The position numbers and the translations under genes are program-made. From Porites lobata (Eukaryota > Cnidaria > Anthozoa > Scleractinia > Poritidae): 64,000 bases of DNA. Under the pieces are notes generated by a model, which saw only the letters and a program-made list of their open reading frames with translations, ran no database searches and was not told where the DNA came from. Positions 53,908 through 64,000 of the stretch are shown piece by piece. The stretch spans positions 831,501-895,500 of the forward strand of contig CALNXK010000133.1 of the NCBI GenBank assembly GCA_942486035.1. Direction: 5' to 3'. Position 1 is the stretch's first letter, and each line of letters starts with the position of its first letter.

Positions 53908-55397
53908 ATGCCAACGATTTGTAACTATTGAAAGCGATCAGAGGAGGGCAACGAGGAGTCGCAACAAAGCTGATAGTAGAAGCCAAGGAAATATTGGAAA
54001 GCACATTCCTTTTAACCGAAGATTACGAGCGGTTCTTTGTGATTTATCACAACTGGACACAAAATGGCAAACGCTAAACGATTACGAGCAGCAAATCTTA
54101 ACTGTGTGTAATGTGACTGATATCGATGGCAAGTTCGAGGATTCTCAACGAGCAATAGAAAAGGTTATGGCATGCAAGCGAAAAACCGATTTGAAGTTAA
54201 AACAAAAATCAATTGGTTCAGAAAAAAATCACAGCGAAAGTTATTCGAATACAGGTCAAGTTACGGCGAGAACAAGCCAAGCAAAGGCTAAACCACGAAA
54301 ATTAACTTTGGCTATATTTCGAGGAGAATTCACAAAATGGAACACTTTCTGGGAAAGTTTTCAATCCGCCGTTCATGACAACCGAGAAATTTCTCAAGTG
54401 GATAAATTCAACTAATATCTCAACTCAGTGTCAGTGGGACCGGCAGCGAGAGCCATTTCTGGCTTAACATTGACAGCTTTGAATTACGAGAACACCGTGC
54501 GAATTCTTCAGGATCGCTTCGGGAAAACACAGCAGATTATCACCGCGCATTTGGACGAATTGATTAAAATAACACCCTGCCATAACGACCGTCCAACCTC
54601 GCTAAGATATGTTTTCGACCAGATAAGTGTTCACACACGAGTCCTAGCTTCGTTAGGTGTATTTCCTGAGCAATATGGAAGCTTGTTGATCTCGATAATT
54701 ATGTCTAAACTGCCTAATAAAATTCGACTACACGTGGCTCGAAACTCAACGGATGAAGTATGGACTAACGATTAAGAAAGAAGAAGTTGAAGCTCGAGAA
54801 ACCAGCGAGCAAGTAAAAACAAGTGAAAACGACCGCAAGCCTTCTACTAGAAAACCGCCAATTCCTACCGCAAGCGCATTGTTTGCCAAGCAAAATGGCG
54901 GGAAGAATATTCCTCGATGTGTTTATTGCAAGGAATTGCATTATTCTGCCTCGTGTGAAAAAGTTCAAAATCTTGTTCAACGCAAGGAAATTTTGATGAA
55001 AGAACGAAGAAGTTTGAAGTGTTTGGCTCCAGGTCATATCGCGAGTTCGTGCCAAAATGAGAAGGTTTGCCGCCATTGTAAACAACGCGGCCATCATCAG
55101 TCAATTTGCCTGACGCTTTCACCTTGTGACCGCAGCGAAAAGAAGAGCAACCAACCTGAAGGGGATATTAACAACACCACTACAACGAACACTGTTAGAA
55201 ACAAAGGAAAAGCTGTTCTTCAGACAGCGAAGCCCAGTATTGCCTTTAATGAGGACAACTGGAAATCGTCGCACGTGCGTATATTGTTTAACAATGGAAG
55301 CCAGCGAAGTCACATAACAAGCAATGTGAAGTCAAAGTTGAATTTGAAGCCTAAGAAAACAGAGACACTACACTTGAACACCTTTGGAGGGAACTGA
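53908..55397 (+). pseudogene. BEL copy 2 gag, zinc knuckles and start of protease
   Basis: The gag start is broken: the equivalent of the copy 1 ATG now reads out of frame and stops after seven codons. Better preserved parts are 54428-54775 (Gag-like, RILQDRFGKTQQIITAHLDE) and 54753-55397, 214 codons with CVYCKELHYSASC, CLAPGHIASSC and CRHCKQRGHHQSIC zinc knuckles, which would bind RNA. The DUF1758-type aspartic protease follows, but its catalytic triplet reads FNNGSQ instead of the FDSGSQ still present in copy 1, removing the catalytic Asp. Confidence 0.82.
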
Positions 55398-55934
55398 AGC
55401 TGCGAACTCGTTAGACTCCGACTTGCCATCATGTTGGCGAAGAAAATCGAAATTACCGCCATTTGGAGGATCTAGCTGTAGCGGATAGTTTGGATGACAG
55501 TCGTGGAGACATTAATATCTTTATTGGATCAGACTATTATTGGAATTTGGTCAGTGGTGAAACGATTCGAGGAGATTCTGGTCAAAACAGTCTCATCCAT
55601 GTTTGGCTGGCTTCTATCTGGTCCCTTGCGTGACTCCTTGAGAGAAGATTCAATTTCATCGAATTTGATCATTTCAAGAGTGTTCCTTTGCTGCTCACAA
55701 AGATGAAGAATTGGTAAACACCGTAGAAAAATTCGGGAAACTGAATCCGTTGGAATACAAAGTGAAGGGTCAGATACTTGCTAATCTGTGAAAGAATTTG
55801 TGAACGTTAGACAATGGACAGCGATACGAAGTTGAACTTCCGTTTAAAGATGACTGTTTACCTATTCTCGACAACTACAATCTCTCATTGTTACAACCGC
55901 CTGAAATCTATGCAGTTCTAGTTGAGCAAGACTC
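55398..55934 (+). pseudogene. BEL copy 2 protease C-terminal part and linker
   Basis: Contains degenerate DILIG-equivalent (here NIFIGSDYYWNLV), then SSMFGWLLSGPL in another frame, and YKVKGQILANL before the MITE. Frame changes near 55585. Equivalent to 24331-24870 of copy 1. Confidence 0.7.
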
Positions 55935-56165
55935 CGGGGCGCAGTTGTTCGAAGGTCGATTAGTGTTAACCCGGGGTTAAATTGTAGCCCAATTTTCTAT
56001 TTCTTTTGTTCAAAAGCATTTTTCAGGATAATTTTCTCGATTCTTTTTAGAGCATCAAATTATCAAATTGTGGACATAAAGAATCAAACTGAATTTGCTT
56101 TTTAAGCTTTCATATCTGAATTGAAACCCTGGTTTATGTCAACCCTGCTTTGAACAACCCAGCCC
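55935..56165. mobile_element. MITE inside BEL copy 2
   Basis: Same insertion as 24871-25111 of copy 1, slightly shortened (the repeat near 56125 lacks about a dozen bases). Confidence 0.6.
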
Positions 56166-56380
56166 AGACATATTACGCGAATATGAGAACATAATTCAAA
56201 AGCAACTGGCAGCAGGAATCAATAAGAAGATTGCAAATCAGTTATCTGAAGAGCTGAATAATCAAGACGTATGTTATTTGCCGCACCATGCGGTTATTCG
56301 GAAGAATAGAGAAACCACGAAACTCCGTATAGTTTATGATGGGTCTGCAAAGTCGCAAGGACAGCAGCTTTCCCTCAATA
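56166..56380 (+). pseudogene. BEL copy 2 reverse transcriptase, first fragment
   Basis: Encodes IIQKQLAAGINKKIANQLSE, then YLPHHAVIRKNRETTKLRIV and YDGSAKSQG. This is longer and better preserved than copy 1, which lost about 75 bases here. Interrupted by the MITE at 56381. Confidence 0.75.
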
Positions 56381-57194
56381 GGGAACAGTTACGACCCACG
56401 ACGACGACTTTGTCGACGACGACCGGAACTGAGATACAGTGCACTACGCATGCGCAGCCAGCAAATTTCGTGGTCGTGGTGTCGTCGACGACGCCAAACA
56501 AAGTAGAATCACGTCGTCCTGCAATCCACAAGCTTGTGCAGATATAAATCCCTGTTTTTAAGCGATTTTTGAAGTCCTTTACATTTGTTTATCCGCGTAA
56601 ATCGAGTTATCCCTTCTTTTTTCTCCTAACAAGCGTTGTTGATTGAAAATTGGACTAATGAATTGTTTTTACTTCGAAGAATGACAACAGCTGTAGAGGC
56701 TGAGCGTGCGAACTCATAACTGATAAATTTAGTTGTACGCATTTAGGAAAGGCAAATCATATATCTTTAATATAGAGGAAACAATGTTTACTTGGAAAAC
56801 AGCTATTGCATCGGATTGTCTCTTTTTCCAAATCTAAACTCTGAGACACTCGGACTCGGTCATCCGCTCATTCAGGTTGAAAGTTGGTTGATCTTCGTAC
56901 GGAAAGCAGCGATTTTTCCGTTCGAAAAGGTCAGACAACACTAAAAATTCTTCATCGTCAATGAACTTAGACGTACGACGTAAAAAAAAAGATCTTTCAT
57001 CGTTTTAAAAGAGGCCATTGCGAAAAAACTTTGTTGCGAACGAACATCACAGTGTTACATTTTTGTTCACATTCAGTGTCGTCGACTGCATCTTTAAGTT
57101 TCCTTTTTCCCGCCGAAAGTGACGTTCTCGTTCCAGTCCTTTCCCAGTCAACAGACGTCGTCGTCGTGAACTTCGTCGTGGTTCTTAAGTTCCC
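56381..57194. mobile_element. 814-bp MITE inside BEL copy 2
   Basis: Same element and position as 25252-26067 in copy 1. Left end gggaacagttacgacccacg; the right end in reverse complement gggaacttaagaaccacgac. ORFs inside are not recognised. Confidence 0.7.
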
Positions 57195-58084
57195 TGATGA
57201 CTGTCTTGCAACTGGCCCAGATTACATATACGGCAACTGGCAGATGTACTTGTGAGATTTCGCTAGAATCGAACTGCAATTACTGCAGACATTGAGAAAG
57301 CGTCCTCAATGATTGGCATACAAGAGAATCAGAGAAACAAGCTTCGGTTCCTATGGTTGAAAGACCCTTATGTTCTTAATTCAGAGGGCATTTAATTGCG
57401 ATTTTGTAGACTTTTGTTTTGGCTGAGGCTTTTACCATCCATTCAAGGAGCCACTTTGACACATCACTTGGATGCCCATAGAGATTCACTTGCTGAGTTA
57501 GTTGAGTTGATAAAGAAATCCCTTTTTGTCGATGACCTTTTGACCGGTGCTGACAACGTTCAAGAAGGATTTGAACTTTACAAGCCGGGATTCAAAGGAA
57601 CTGATGGCCAAAGGAGCCTTTAACTTATGTAAATGGCACTGAAATTCTAGTGAACTGCTTCAGCTCATCAACAAAAAGGAGGAAAGTATAGCGCAAACGA
57701 AAACTGAAAAGACAAATGCAGTAGTGGAGGAAGAAGATGGATCTTTTATCAAGTTCTCTGTTGGACCAACCCGTACAGCAGATACACTAGTCAAGACTCT
57801 CGGGGTTTGTTGGAACACTGCAACGGATGAAATATCATTTTATTCAGCTGATTGAGTCTGCAAACACGAGAATAATATGAGAATAACTATAGAGCATATG
57901 CTAACGATGTCTTTACTGAGGAAATTCTCCAAGGTTGTAAAGAGTTTTCTGGGGCACAACACAAGTTCCCTCCAAAATCCCCCTTTTTTTCGAATTTTAG
58001 CCTTTTCTTGAATATATGAAGTACCTACCATCGTTATAGGAAATACCACTGACCACCATGACCTGTTAAACACGTTAAAGAAAA
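57195..58084 (+). pseudogene. BEL copy 2 reverse transcriptase, second fragment
   Basis: DCLATGPDYIYGNWQMYL, then SLRFLWLKDPYV-equivalent, PSIQGATLTHHLDAHRDSLA, and the catalytic motif as FVDD (KKSLFVDDLLTGAD) rather than YVDD of copy 1. An uninterrupted FSVGPTRTADTLVKTLGVCW spans the LINE site of copy 1. Several frameshifts. Confidence 0.8.
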
Positions 58085-58350
58085 TGGCGGCCTCAGTGAA
58101 ATCAAAACAAGACGCTCGAAGGAGCATTTTTGCGTCAGTAATGGCCGTATCTCCTCGTTTCTCGTATTTCTGGAAAATACCTCCTTACACATTGAAAAGG
58201 CACCGTGTTAAAGGATGTTTTTGGGGTGGAAAATATCTGCTTTGCGAAGTTTATTTTTTATCTTTCGGATACGACGATGGCGTAGCGAATCGGTGCAACC
58301 GTTTCCTTGTAGCAGAAGTAAGGGACGATGAAGGTAAGCCCTATTTTTAG
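58081..58350 (+). other. Unrecognised ORF between RT and integrase remnants of BEL copy 2
   Basis: The frame beginning at ATG 58084 encodes MAASVKSKQDARRSIFASVM, then KRHRVKGCFWGGKYLLCEVY and a charged end. The sequence gatgaaggtaagccc at 58327-58341 could be a splice donor. The same segment, split by the KDZ and long-TIR insertions, exists in copy 1. It does not resemble BEL proteins and may be a captured exon or a piece of another element. Function unknown. Confidence 0.3.
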
Positions 58351-58529
58351 GGATATTAAGAGGAAAGTGTGGCTATTTTATGCGTTAAATTGTCAACAAA
58401 GGCACCATCTAAGACCAGTTTTCCCCACATTGTTTTCGATTAAAATACGGTTCTAACTTGACTTTATCTATTTTGATGATGGGGAACGTTGACTTTCTAG
58501 CGTTAATGCCACAAAATGCGAAATCTATT

Positions 58530-58928
58530 TTTTCCCCTCTTTTTCCCTTATAACATCTGTTCATACACATGTGCATCAACACGTGCTACCCATTTAGAGG
58601 TGAGTGTCAAGTCTTTCCTTCAATCGTTTTGGAAGGAGGCGAGTTCTACCTTCAGCTCTTTGTCTGATAATGCCAGATCGTTTAAGCCTTCTAAAAAGAG
58701 TGGTCCCTCACTTAATTGCTATCGAGGTAGAAGCAGAATCGATAGACAACCAAGTGCCGGGTCATTCAAGTATCCCACTGCAAGGATCACAACCAGTGGT
58801 TAACAGTGATCCACCTACAGGGCGAACACGCAAGAATGTAGCAGTACGCGGAGAAGTCCTTCGAAGAAAACTTTTGAGATTTTGACTTTGCGATTATTTA
58901 AACACTGAGGTGTGTCAAAAGTGGAGAG
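58530..58928 (+). pseudogene. BEL copy 2 integrase remnant and polypurine tract
   Basis: Encodes CASTRATHLEVSVKSFLQSF, LSDNARSFKPSKK and, in another frame, GRTRKNVAVRGEVLRRK: parts of the integrase core and the polyprotein C-terminus. It ends with the purine-rich caaaagtggagag before the 3' LTR. Confidence 0.72.
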
Positions 58929-59154
58929 TGTGAGAATCGTTTGATTGACATTTTTGACATGTTCGTGAACATTTCGTTATTCCTTTTATGGCGTGATAAA
59001 TATATACCACGTGACTAGTTTTACATGTGCTTGTTCAGCATGTCTTCGAGTTAGGATTTGGTCGGTTGTATACGAGAATTAAATGATGACAATTTGTACC
59101 GGTTTCGTGGATTAAAGCGTTGAAATTACGACAAGCGAGTTGCCGTTTCTTACA
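58929..59154 (+). repeat. BEL copy 2 3' LTR
   Basis: tgtgagaatcg...tttcttaca. It shares gacatgttc.tgaacatttt with the 3' LTR of copy 1. Confidence 0.86.
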
Positions 59155-59159
59155 AGGAT

Positions 59160-62100
59160 GACGTGTCTAATTGAACAGTAGCTAACTAGAAAATCAGGTA
59201 AAATTGGGAATTCAGGGTCGATTACCGAAATCTTGGAAGAATCGTAAAACTGGAAATAAGTGAGATTAGAAATAATAAGTAGCGTTGATACTCAACCACA
59301 TTGATGAAGCACAGAGTCAGCTACTAAGTGTAGAGAATGCAGCTGCCAATGTCGGACAACATCTAAATGCAGCTCAAACTCAGGCAATCGTCTAGCGCTT
59401 GACCAAACTGCCTTAACATTACTTTCAGTAAAGTAATATTTTCACCATCATTCCATCATCACTGATCGCACCCTTAACTTTTGGTTCTGAGAAAATTCTT
59501 ATGATTAGCTTGAAGTTTAGCACAACTACAAGGATTGCATCCACATTCTTTTGATATAATAGAAACTTTGCCGGGGATCAAGCACGTAACCTTTCTTTCA
59601 AAGAGATGTAAATGTTAGTGAACGCGGATTGACACAGAGCAATGGCCGTAAGAGAATAGAATGCAACCATGGGCGCAATCTGCCAACAAGAACTGAACAC
59701 GCTCTTAAGTATTGAATTTTTCAGTGAGTTTTAGAGACCTACCCGGAGGACGGTAGATGGCTCAAAATTTACGTAGTTACCGCCATTACGTGATTTCTGG
59801 TGCTAGCAAGGCTGACTTCACAAAAGACGCTACATCTTATGATAAAATTAGCAAGGGCGAACACCATCCACTACAGTCTATATTCTATGTTCTCACAGGC
59901 TTCGAAGCAAGACATTTTAGCTACCTTTTGTTGTTAACACTGAGCTCTTTAAGACTCCTGCTTCGTAAATAGGCTATGCTTTAATTATAACTTAGCACTT
60001 TGATTCTACTTTAATTGTAACTTTAATTTAATTTTAATTCTTGGCGTTTGTAACTTTCGATAGTTATTTTATCGACTGCGGAATAAAGATTATTGTTATG
60101 ATTATTACTATTACTTTCTTCTACGAATTTCTATTTTCCTGTAGGGTAATTAACTTACTTTTGATATTATTTTGAGTGATCCAATCATATTTTATCTTAT
60201 CAGGTACATTCAATATTTAGTATTTAGTATTTTGGTAGAATTCGCAACTCCTTTAATCTTTGTTTTCTTTCTTATTTGCGGAAACTTCACCGGAAGTCAA
60301 GGAAGCCACAAAGTTTATCAAAAAAACCGCAACGCGTGATGGCTGAAACCAGGTCGCATAACGACGATCTAACCGTGACACTTAATAAAGGAACTACACT
60401 ACTTAATTATGAACCACCTTACATAGTAACAGGAGAAAAAAAAAACATAACATAATTAGAAACGTCCGCATCAGGTACAAAATGAAGTAACCACACCGCA
60501 TCACGATATAAACATATGAATCACGTATTTGATGAAACAATGTCATCGAATGTCACGAGACAATATCAGTTCACGCCATTGTAATACCAACAGTATGGAT
60601 TCATGAGAAACCTTCTGTTAAAGGAGAAAAAAAAACCAGCTAATTTGTAATGAATGTGCTTAAAGGGCATTTTAGAGCTCCCGAGAGTGAAATGCGGAAG
60701 ATCTAGTGGTGCCACGGAGCAGCACGCGCTAAGAAAAATAAAAACGTTGATTGTTCTGTCAAGTACACTTAAATTAACATCGCCCACATTTTGAAATTAC
60801 GACGTAAGCAAAAGATTTTATGCGGTAAGAACGAAAGGAATTTCACAACATAAGACTGACGGAATTATCAGAGACTGTCTTCTAATAATCTAATACTCAG
60901 TTTTAAAATTTTCAAGTTGACTGAAGGCGTTCACAAGTTATTAGGCGTTGGTCTTGGTCTTTTTTGGTGTGAGAACTATTGTTGTGTTTTATCCGCCCAA
61001 ATGTCCCCGGAGGTTTCTCTGTGGATATTCAGGTTTACTCCTTTCCTCAAAAACCAAATATCAAAATTCCAGTTCGACCTGGAAAGCGTCTCCAATTAAT
61101 TGGGGCTGGACACTTAGAGGGCCACAGGTTTTTGTCATAAACTGTCAAGAGTCACTCTCTCCTTAAGTTACGCTTCCCGCCCTAAAAATTCTATACACCA
61201 GTGCTTTTGCAAGGGTTAAGACTCATGAAAGCTTTTCAATCGGCTTCGTCTCATCACCACTAGTCATTATTTTGTAAGCAGTGTTTTATTAGTATCTAAT
61301 TACGTTGTCTAGTTTCTTTCCAGTTTAGATTAAGCAATCATAGAATAAGTTAACCAAAAAAGTGATGAATGAAGTCATAATTAGTAGAGGAGACTAACAA
61401 TGAAGAAGTGAACTAAACAGCGTTCTGGGCCATGAAGAGTCTTCTAGTTATCATGGACTAGTATGACTGTAATGGTGAACTTTTTCGTAACTTCACAGTT
61501 TGAATATTATTCATTTCTGTAACAGTTCCATAGTTGTTCCTTCGCTTTCTTATCCTGTAAAATCTGTTCTTGGTCTAAATGTCAGTGAAGTATGCGAAAT
61601 CAACTGATTTGTTATCTTTGTTGTCGATGGAACCAGAATAGTGCCTATCAGCACTAAGCTTAGTTTCGAATTGTTGTTAGACGATTTCAATTTGTTGGAA
61701 TATAAATTCTTTGGAAAGAGTGTCGATCACTTAAAACTTGACAAAAATTAAACTGCATTGCTGTTTGTGAGTATTCGAACGACAAATGCTAAATTTTATC
61801 AATTGTGCTCAATGAAACATAATTGGATTCGGTTGAGCTGTGCAGCAAATCACTAATGTTCAGAAAAACACCGCTTACTGCATGTTGTATGGTAATTTCT
61901 TTATATTGTTCTTGTTGAAACAGATGAAATTCAAAGTTGTGAAAGGGTTAGTGTCACAGATACTATATGAGATTGAAAATAATATTTTCGCCATTCGATT
62001 AATCATTGATCGCATCCCTGAATTTCAAGGTTCTTACAGAGCTGCAACTATCGCATCCGCATTCTTTTGGATGCGTGGGATCAATGACGTAGATTATATT

Positions 62101-64000
62101 TCAAAGAAATGGAAATTTTAGTGAACGATCGAATTGAACACGGCGGTAATGGTAAAGGAAGATTGATCGCAGGTCCGTCGCGAAGAACACGCTATCGAGT
62201 ATTAAATTGTTGCTATAAAGAAGGCTCTGCCAAGGCAGCCCAAGTCCATTTTGCTACATTTTCCAGTTACTCCTCTATTCTCGCTATTGAACTTAACGTT
62301 TGCGAAGAATTTACAAAAAAAACAGAGTTACGTAACATGAAATGATGCATAGCAAGCGTTAAAAAGTGAAACCCGTATCAAGCAATGATCCATATTAAGT
62401 GCGGACGAATGGTTCAGTTTGTTTCAAACGTTTCTTCCCGGCCATATTTTTGGTAAAGCAAACCTATGTTTAACGGGCACCTCTATTAAGGCGCAACCAG
62501 CCAAGGACCCGTAGGTTTCCTCTTTATAAAAACAAGAGGGAAACTTTGATTGATGCCGTAAGGGTGCACAGTTTTCAAAAACCCTAATTACAATCCATGC
62601 CTTCTTTTGTATTTGCTGTATTTCCTTTCAATGTTTTTGATTTGTTGCGAAGTTTATTTTACAGAAGTTGGTTTTTCCAATCCATTCTCTGTAATTTTTA
62701 TTTCAGGGCTGTACAAACGATTACAGAAAAAAATATAGGAAAAGTATATTCAATAATAAAATTCCATCCGAGAGTAATCTTGTCCAGAGCTTCTCCGTAA
62801 CATGACTATTGTCAGATTTTCCAAATACACAGTCTTAATAGATTCTACAAAGGAGGACTTTTTAGCCTTGAATTTCCACACAAACCTTTAATTTTCCGCT
62901 TTTTTAGCCGGGATGCGGTTGTTTGAAACAGGATTAAGATAACACAGAATATGTCCAACATTAGACTTCCTTATTATTACTTTTGCCTACAAGTTGATGT
63001 GTGGACGGTCTTAAATGACGTGTGAAAATGAATTGAAGAAACGATTTTGAACCAACAAATTTGAACACGGATCAAGATTTAACCCCGGGTTAGCAATAAC
63101 CGCCCTTCAAACAACTGGACCCTCATTACCCGACATGCGCTCAAAAGCGTGAATGGTCGGCAACGATGCAAAAATATAGCCTTCTTTTAGCAACTGAATA
63201 TTGATTTATTTTTCATCCAACTTTTAAGCAAGCTCGGCCTCGGCAACCTGTGCTGAAATTTTGGTGTGGTTTAGTGAATACGTACATACTAGGGACCTTA
63301 GCAACAACGACGACCGCAGTGAAAACGTCGCTGAGAAAATGAATTTGAGTTCTTTCAAACTGACTTAATGGCGTCTATTTGGACCCGATAAAATGTCAAA
63401 TGCAGGCGACTTTTCCTGGGGTTGAATTCTTAAGGATTTTATTGAGGTTCAAAAAGAGGAAGGAAGATTCGTTGTCGTATTTCCACGTCCTCCATAAAAC
63501 GTGAAATTGGGAGGTTTCACGTCGTATTCGTGCTGTGGACGTCAAAGAAATGTACTAAAAAGCGTGATGCACGCGCAGAGCTGTTGTTTTGATCATTAAA
63601 CCTATTTCTTTTTTAAGTTCTTGTTGTCGTCGTGGTCGTAGTTTCTTAAGCTCCCTACTAAGGCAAGTTTCCAGTGTTGTTGGTTTGGTTCAGCTCCACC
63701 TAAACCAAGTTAATAATTGAATTCAAATCGTCGAGACAGCAGGAAAACCGCAGCAATTTTTAAAAATAGTGTGACTTTTTTAATTTTAGCAAACATGTTT
63801 CGACGGTACATCCGTCATCATCAGTGTGACGGTTATGGAAGTTTATAGCTGATAAAACGTGCCTGTTGCAATACGTTACATTGCGTTGGAAAACAATACG
63901 CTACATAAATTTAAAGTTAACAAAATTGAGAGATGCGCGTGCACGCATCTACAGAGAAAGCGTCAGATTGATGTGTTTGACCTGTTGATTAAGGTCAGGC
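59160..64000 (+). repeat. Tandem unit U3 (TE mosaic, cut by the window end)
   Basis: Starts gacgtgtctaattgaacag. It parallels U2 from 46949 to about 52185, including the LINE C-terminus (59838-60115), the short ORF family (61500-62121, here with an in-frame stop and a deletion), the TACTA-flanked MITE (63292-63655) and the hairpin insertion near 63796-63830. It lacks the LINE tail of U2. No intact gene recognised. Confidence 0.78.
63292..63655. mobile_element. MITE in U3 with TACTA duplication
   Basis: TIRs gggaccttagcaacaacgac and, in reverse complement, gggagcttaagaaactacga. TACTA at 63287-63291 and 63656-63660. Orthologous to the U2 insertion at 51470-51833. Confidence 0.68.

Larger units (their letters stand above)
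53599..59154 (+). mobile_element. BEL/Pao LTR retrotransposon copy 2, decayed
   Basis: 5556 bp between LTRs 53599-53829 and 58929-59154, with AGGAT at 53594-53598 and 59155-59159. It has the same internal order and the same two internal MITEs as copy 1, without the LINE, KDZ and long-TIR insertions, so it serves as the empty-site reference for all three. The internal region contains frameshifts. RNase H and most of the integrase are missing in this copy as in copy 1. Confidence 0.9.

Noticed and set aside
63790..63840. Possible hammerhead ribozyme (minus strand ctgatga ... gaaac around a small hairpin)
   Set aside because: The stem gacgg/ccgtc uses the GA of CTGATGA, so the conserved core G and A would be paired. 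Also, no cleavage-site strand complementary to the flanking ccgtcaca was found. U2 has tcatcgtcag, which breaks the motif.

Overview
This is a eukaryotic window, AT-rich, with spliced genes and dense transposable-element (TE) debris. It most likely comes from an anthozoan cnidarian such as a stony coral. That assignment is an inference from the repeat landscape (BEL/Pao, KDZ, many small MITEs, tRNA-like SINE) and the intron-poor lysosomal mannosidase genes; no lineage-specific marker is present.

Left part (1-16.5 kb): all recognisable host genes lie here, on the minus strand. One complete four-exon lysosomal alpha-mannosidase gene (GH38, MAN2B1 type, about 997 aa) spans 3833-11578. It is flanked by two further first exons of the same gene family: copy A at 367-1287, whose remaining exons would lie beyond the left edge, and copy C at 15567-16484, which has no visible downstream exons of its own. 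All three first exons encode a signal peptide plus most of the catalytic domain and end in a phase-0 donor. Copy C could therefore be an alternative first exon of gene B or a truncated duplicate. Introns and spacers hold MITEs, a SINE and a LINE fragment.

Right part (16.85-64 kb): a tandem array. A unit U of roughly 5-7 kb, itself made of TE remnants, is present as a tail (U0), U1, U2 and a cut-off U3. A BEL/Pao LTR retrotransposon with TSD AGGAT sits at the U1/U2 and U2/U3 junctions, while the U0/U1 junction at 17288 preserves the empty site. The two BEL copies share internal MITE insertions, and their 5' LTRs resemble each other more than their own 3' LTRs. This implies one insertion followed by tandem duplication of BEL plus U.

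BEL copy 1 (22598-46943) has swollen to 24 kb through three later insertions absent from BEL copy 2: a 5'-truncated LINE (26652-27777), a 14.2-kb KDZ-class DNA transposon (28258-42451) and a 3.45-kb element with about 465-bp terminal inverted repeats (42478-45926). The KDZ element retains an N-terminal CxC zinc finger, several transposase exon remnants and a C-terminal exon, but the catalytic core is not visible. It also carries a 78-bp minisatellite, a 210-bp satellite and further MITEs. The long-TIR element carries one unexplained ORF. Comparison with BEL copy 2 gives exact empty sites for the nested insertions, so the relative order of events can be read directly from the sequence.
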